Assembly (NCBI GenBank): GCA_037577475.1
Contig: CM075204.1
Coordinates: 6,975,355 to 7,039,354, forward strand
Origin: Chaunax sp. Z400
Taxonomy: Eukaryota > Chordata > Actinopteri > Lophiiformes > Chaunacidae
Length of the DNA stretch: 64,000 nt
Direction of reading: 5' to 3'
Shown: one piece after another, positions 63,877 through 64,000 of the stretch
Position numbering within the stretch: position 1 is the stretch's first letter
How the letters are laid out: every line of letters starts with the position of its first letter
Position numbers and translations under genes: made by a program
The notes under the pieces: model-generated
Seen by the model: only the letters and a program-made list of their open reading frames with translations
Database searches by the model: none
Told to the model about the DNA's origin: nothing

Positions 63877-64000
63877 CTATTGTTCTAACCGGGTCTGTAA
63901 GAGGTTTTTATTCATGAGGTTGTAAAGAAGTTCCTTCTGTTAAGGTTTGATTCATGACAAATTTGCCTTGTAAAAAGCCATAAAAAGAGACGGAACAAAA

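Overview
The window is nuclear DNA of a teleost fish, probably a percomorph. The evidence is intron-rich vertebrate genes with GT-AG junctions, fish-type L2 LINEs, Tc1-like transposon remnants, hAT pieces, tRNA-derived SINEs and very abundant microsatellites. I see no prokaryotic, viral or CRISPR feature and no complete RNA gene. The species cannot be fixed from the sequence alone.

Layout. 1-7500 is repeat DNA: an L2 3' end, a MITE with TTAA ends, AT-rich arrays and a 1.2-kb TATC array. 7511-11760 (+) holds eight exons of a SAMM50 (Sam50/Omp85) gene or gene fragment. An isolated exon resembling the SAMM50 N-terminus follows at about 11900-12007, in the wrong order. 12.1-18.7 kb has a LINE piece and no recognised gene. 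18765-31959 (-) is a complete 11-exon bicd1 gene encoding 1156 aa. 32.0-34.8 kb is the divergent bicd1/strap intergenic region with Tc1 remnants. 34866-44139 (+) is a complete nine-exon strap gene encoding 329 aa. 45481-63232 (+) is a complete six-exon tmpo (LAP2) gene of the membrane-anchored beta type encoding 376 aa. Its introns hold several minisatellites and SINEs. Exon joins were checked by hand: all three complete genes keep frame from ATG to stop.

Function. The four genes are unrelated housekeeping genes: SAMM50 in mitochondrial outer-membrane beta-barrel assembly, BICD1 as a dynein cargo adaptor, STRAP as a WD40 scaffold of TGF-beta signalling and the SMN complex, and LAP2 in the inner nuclear membrane. 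As I recall, BICD1, STRAP and TMPO lie on human chromosome 12 and SAMM50 on 22, so the block looks like old linkage rather than a functional cluster. I found no credible new molecular system. The points most worth a second look are the permuted SAMM50 exon, a 74-bp bicd1 intron made almost entirely of a microsatellite, and long TG tracts next to splice sites in three genes.
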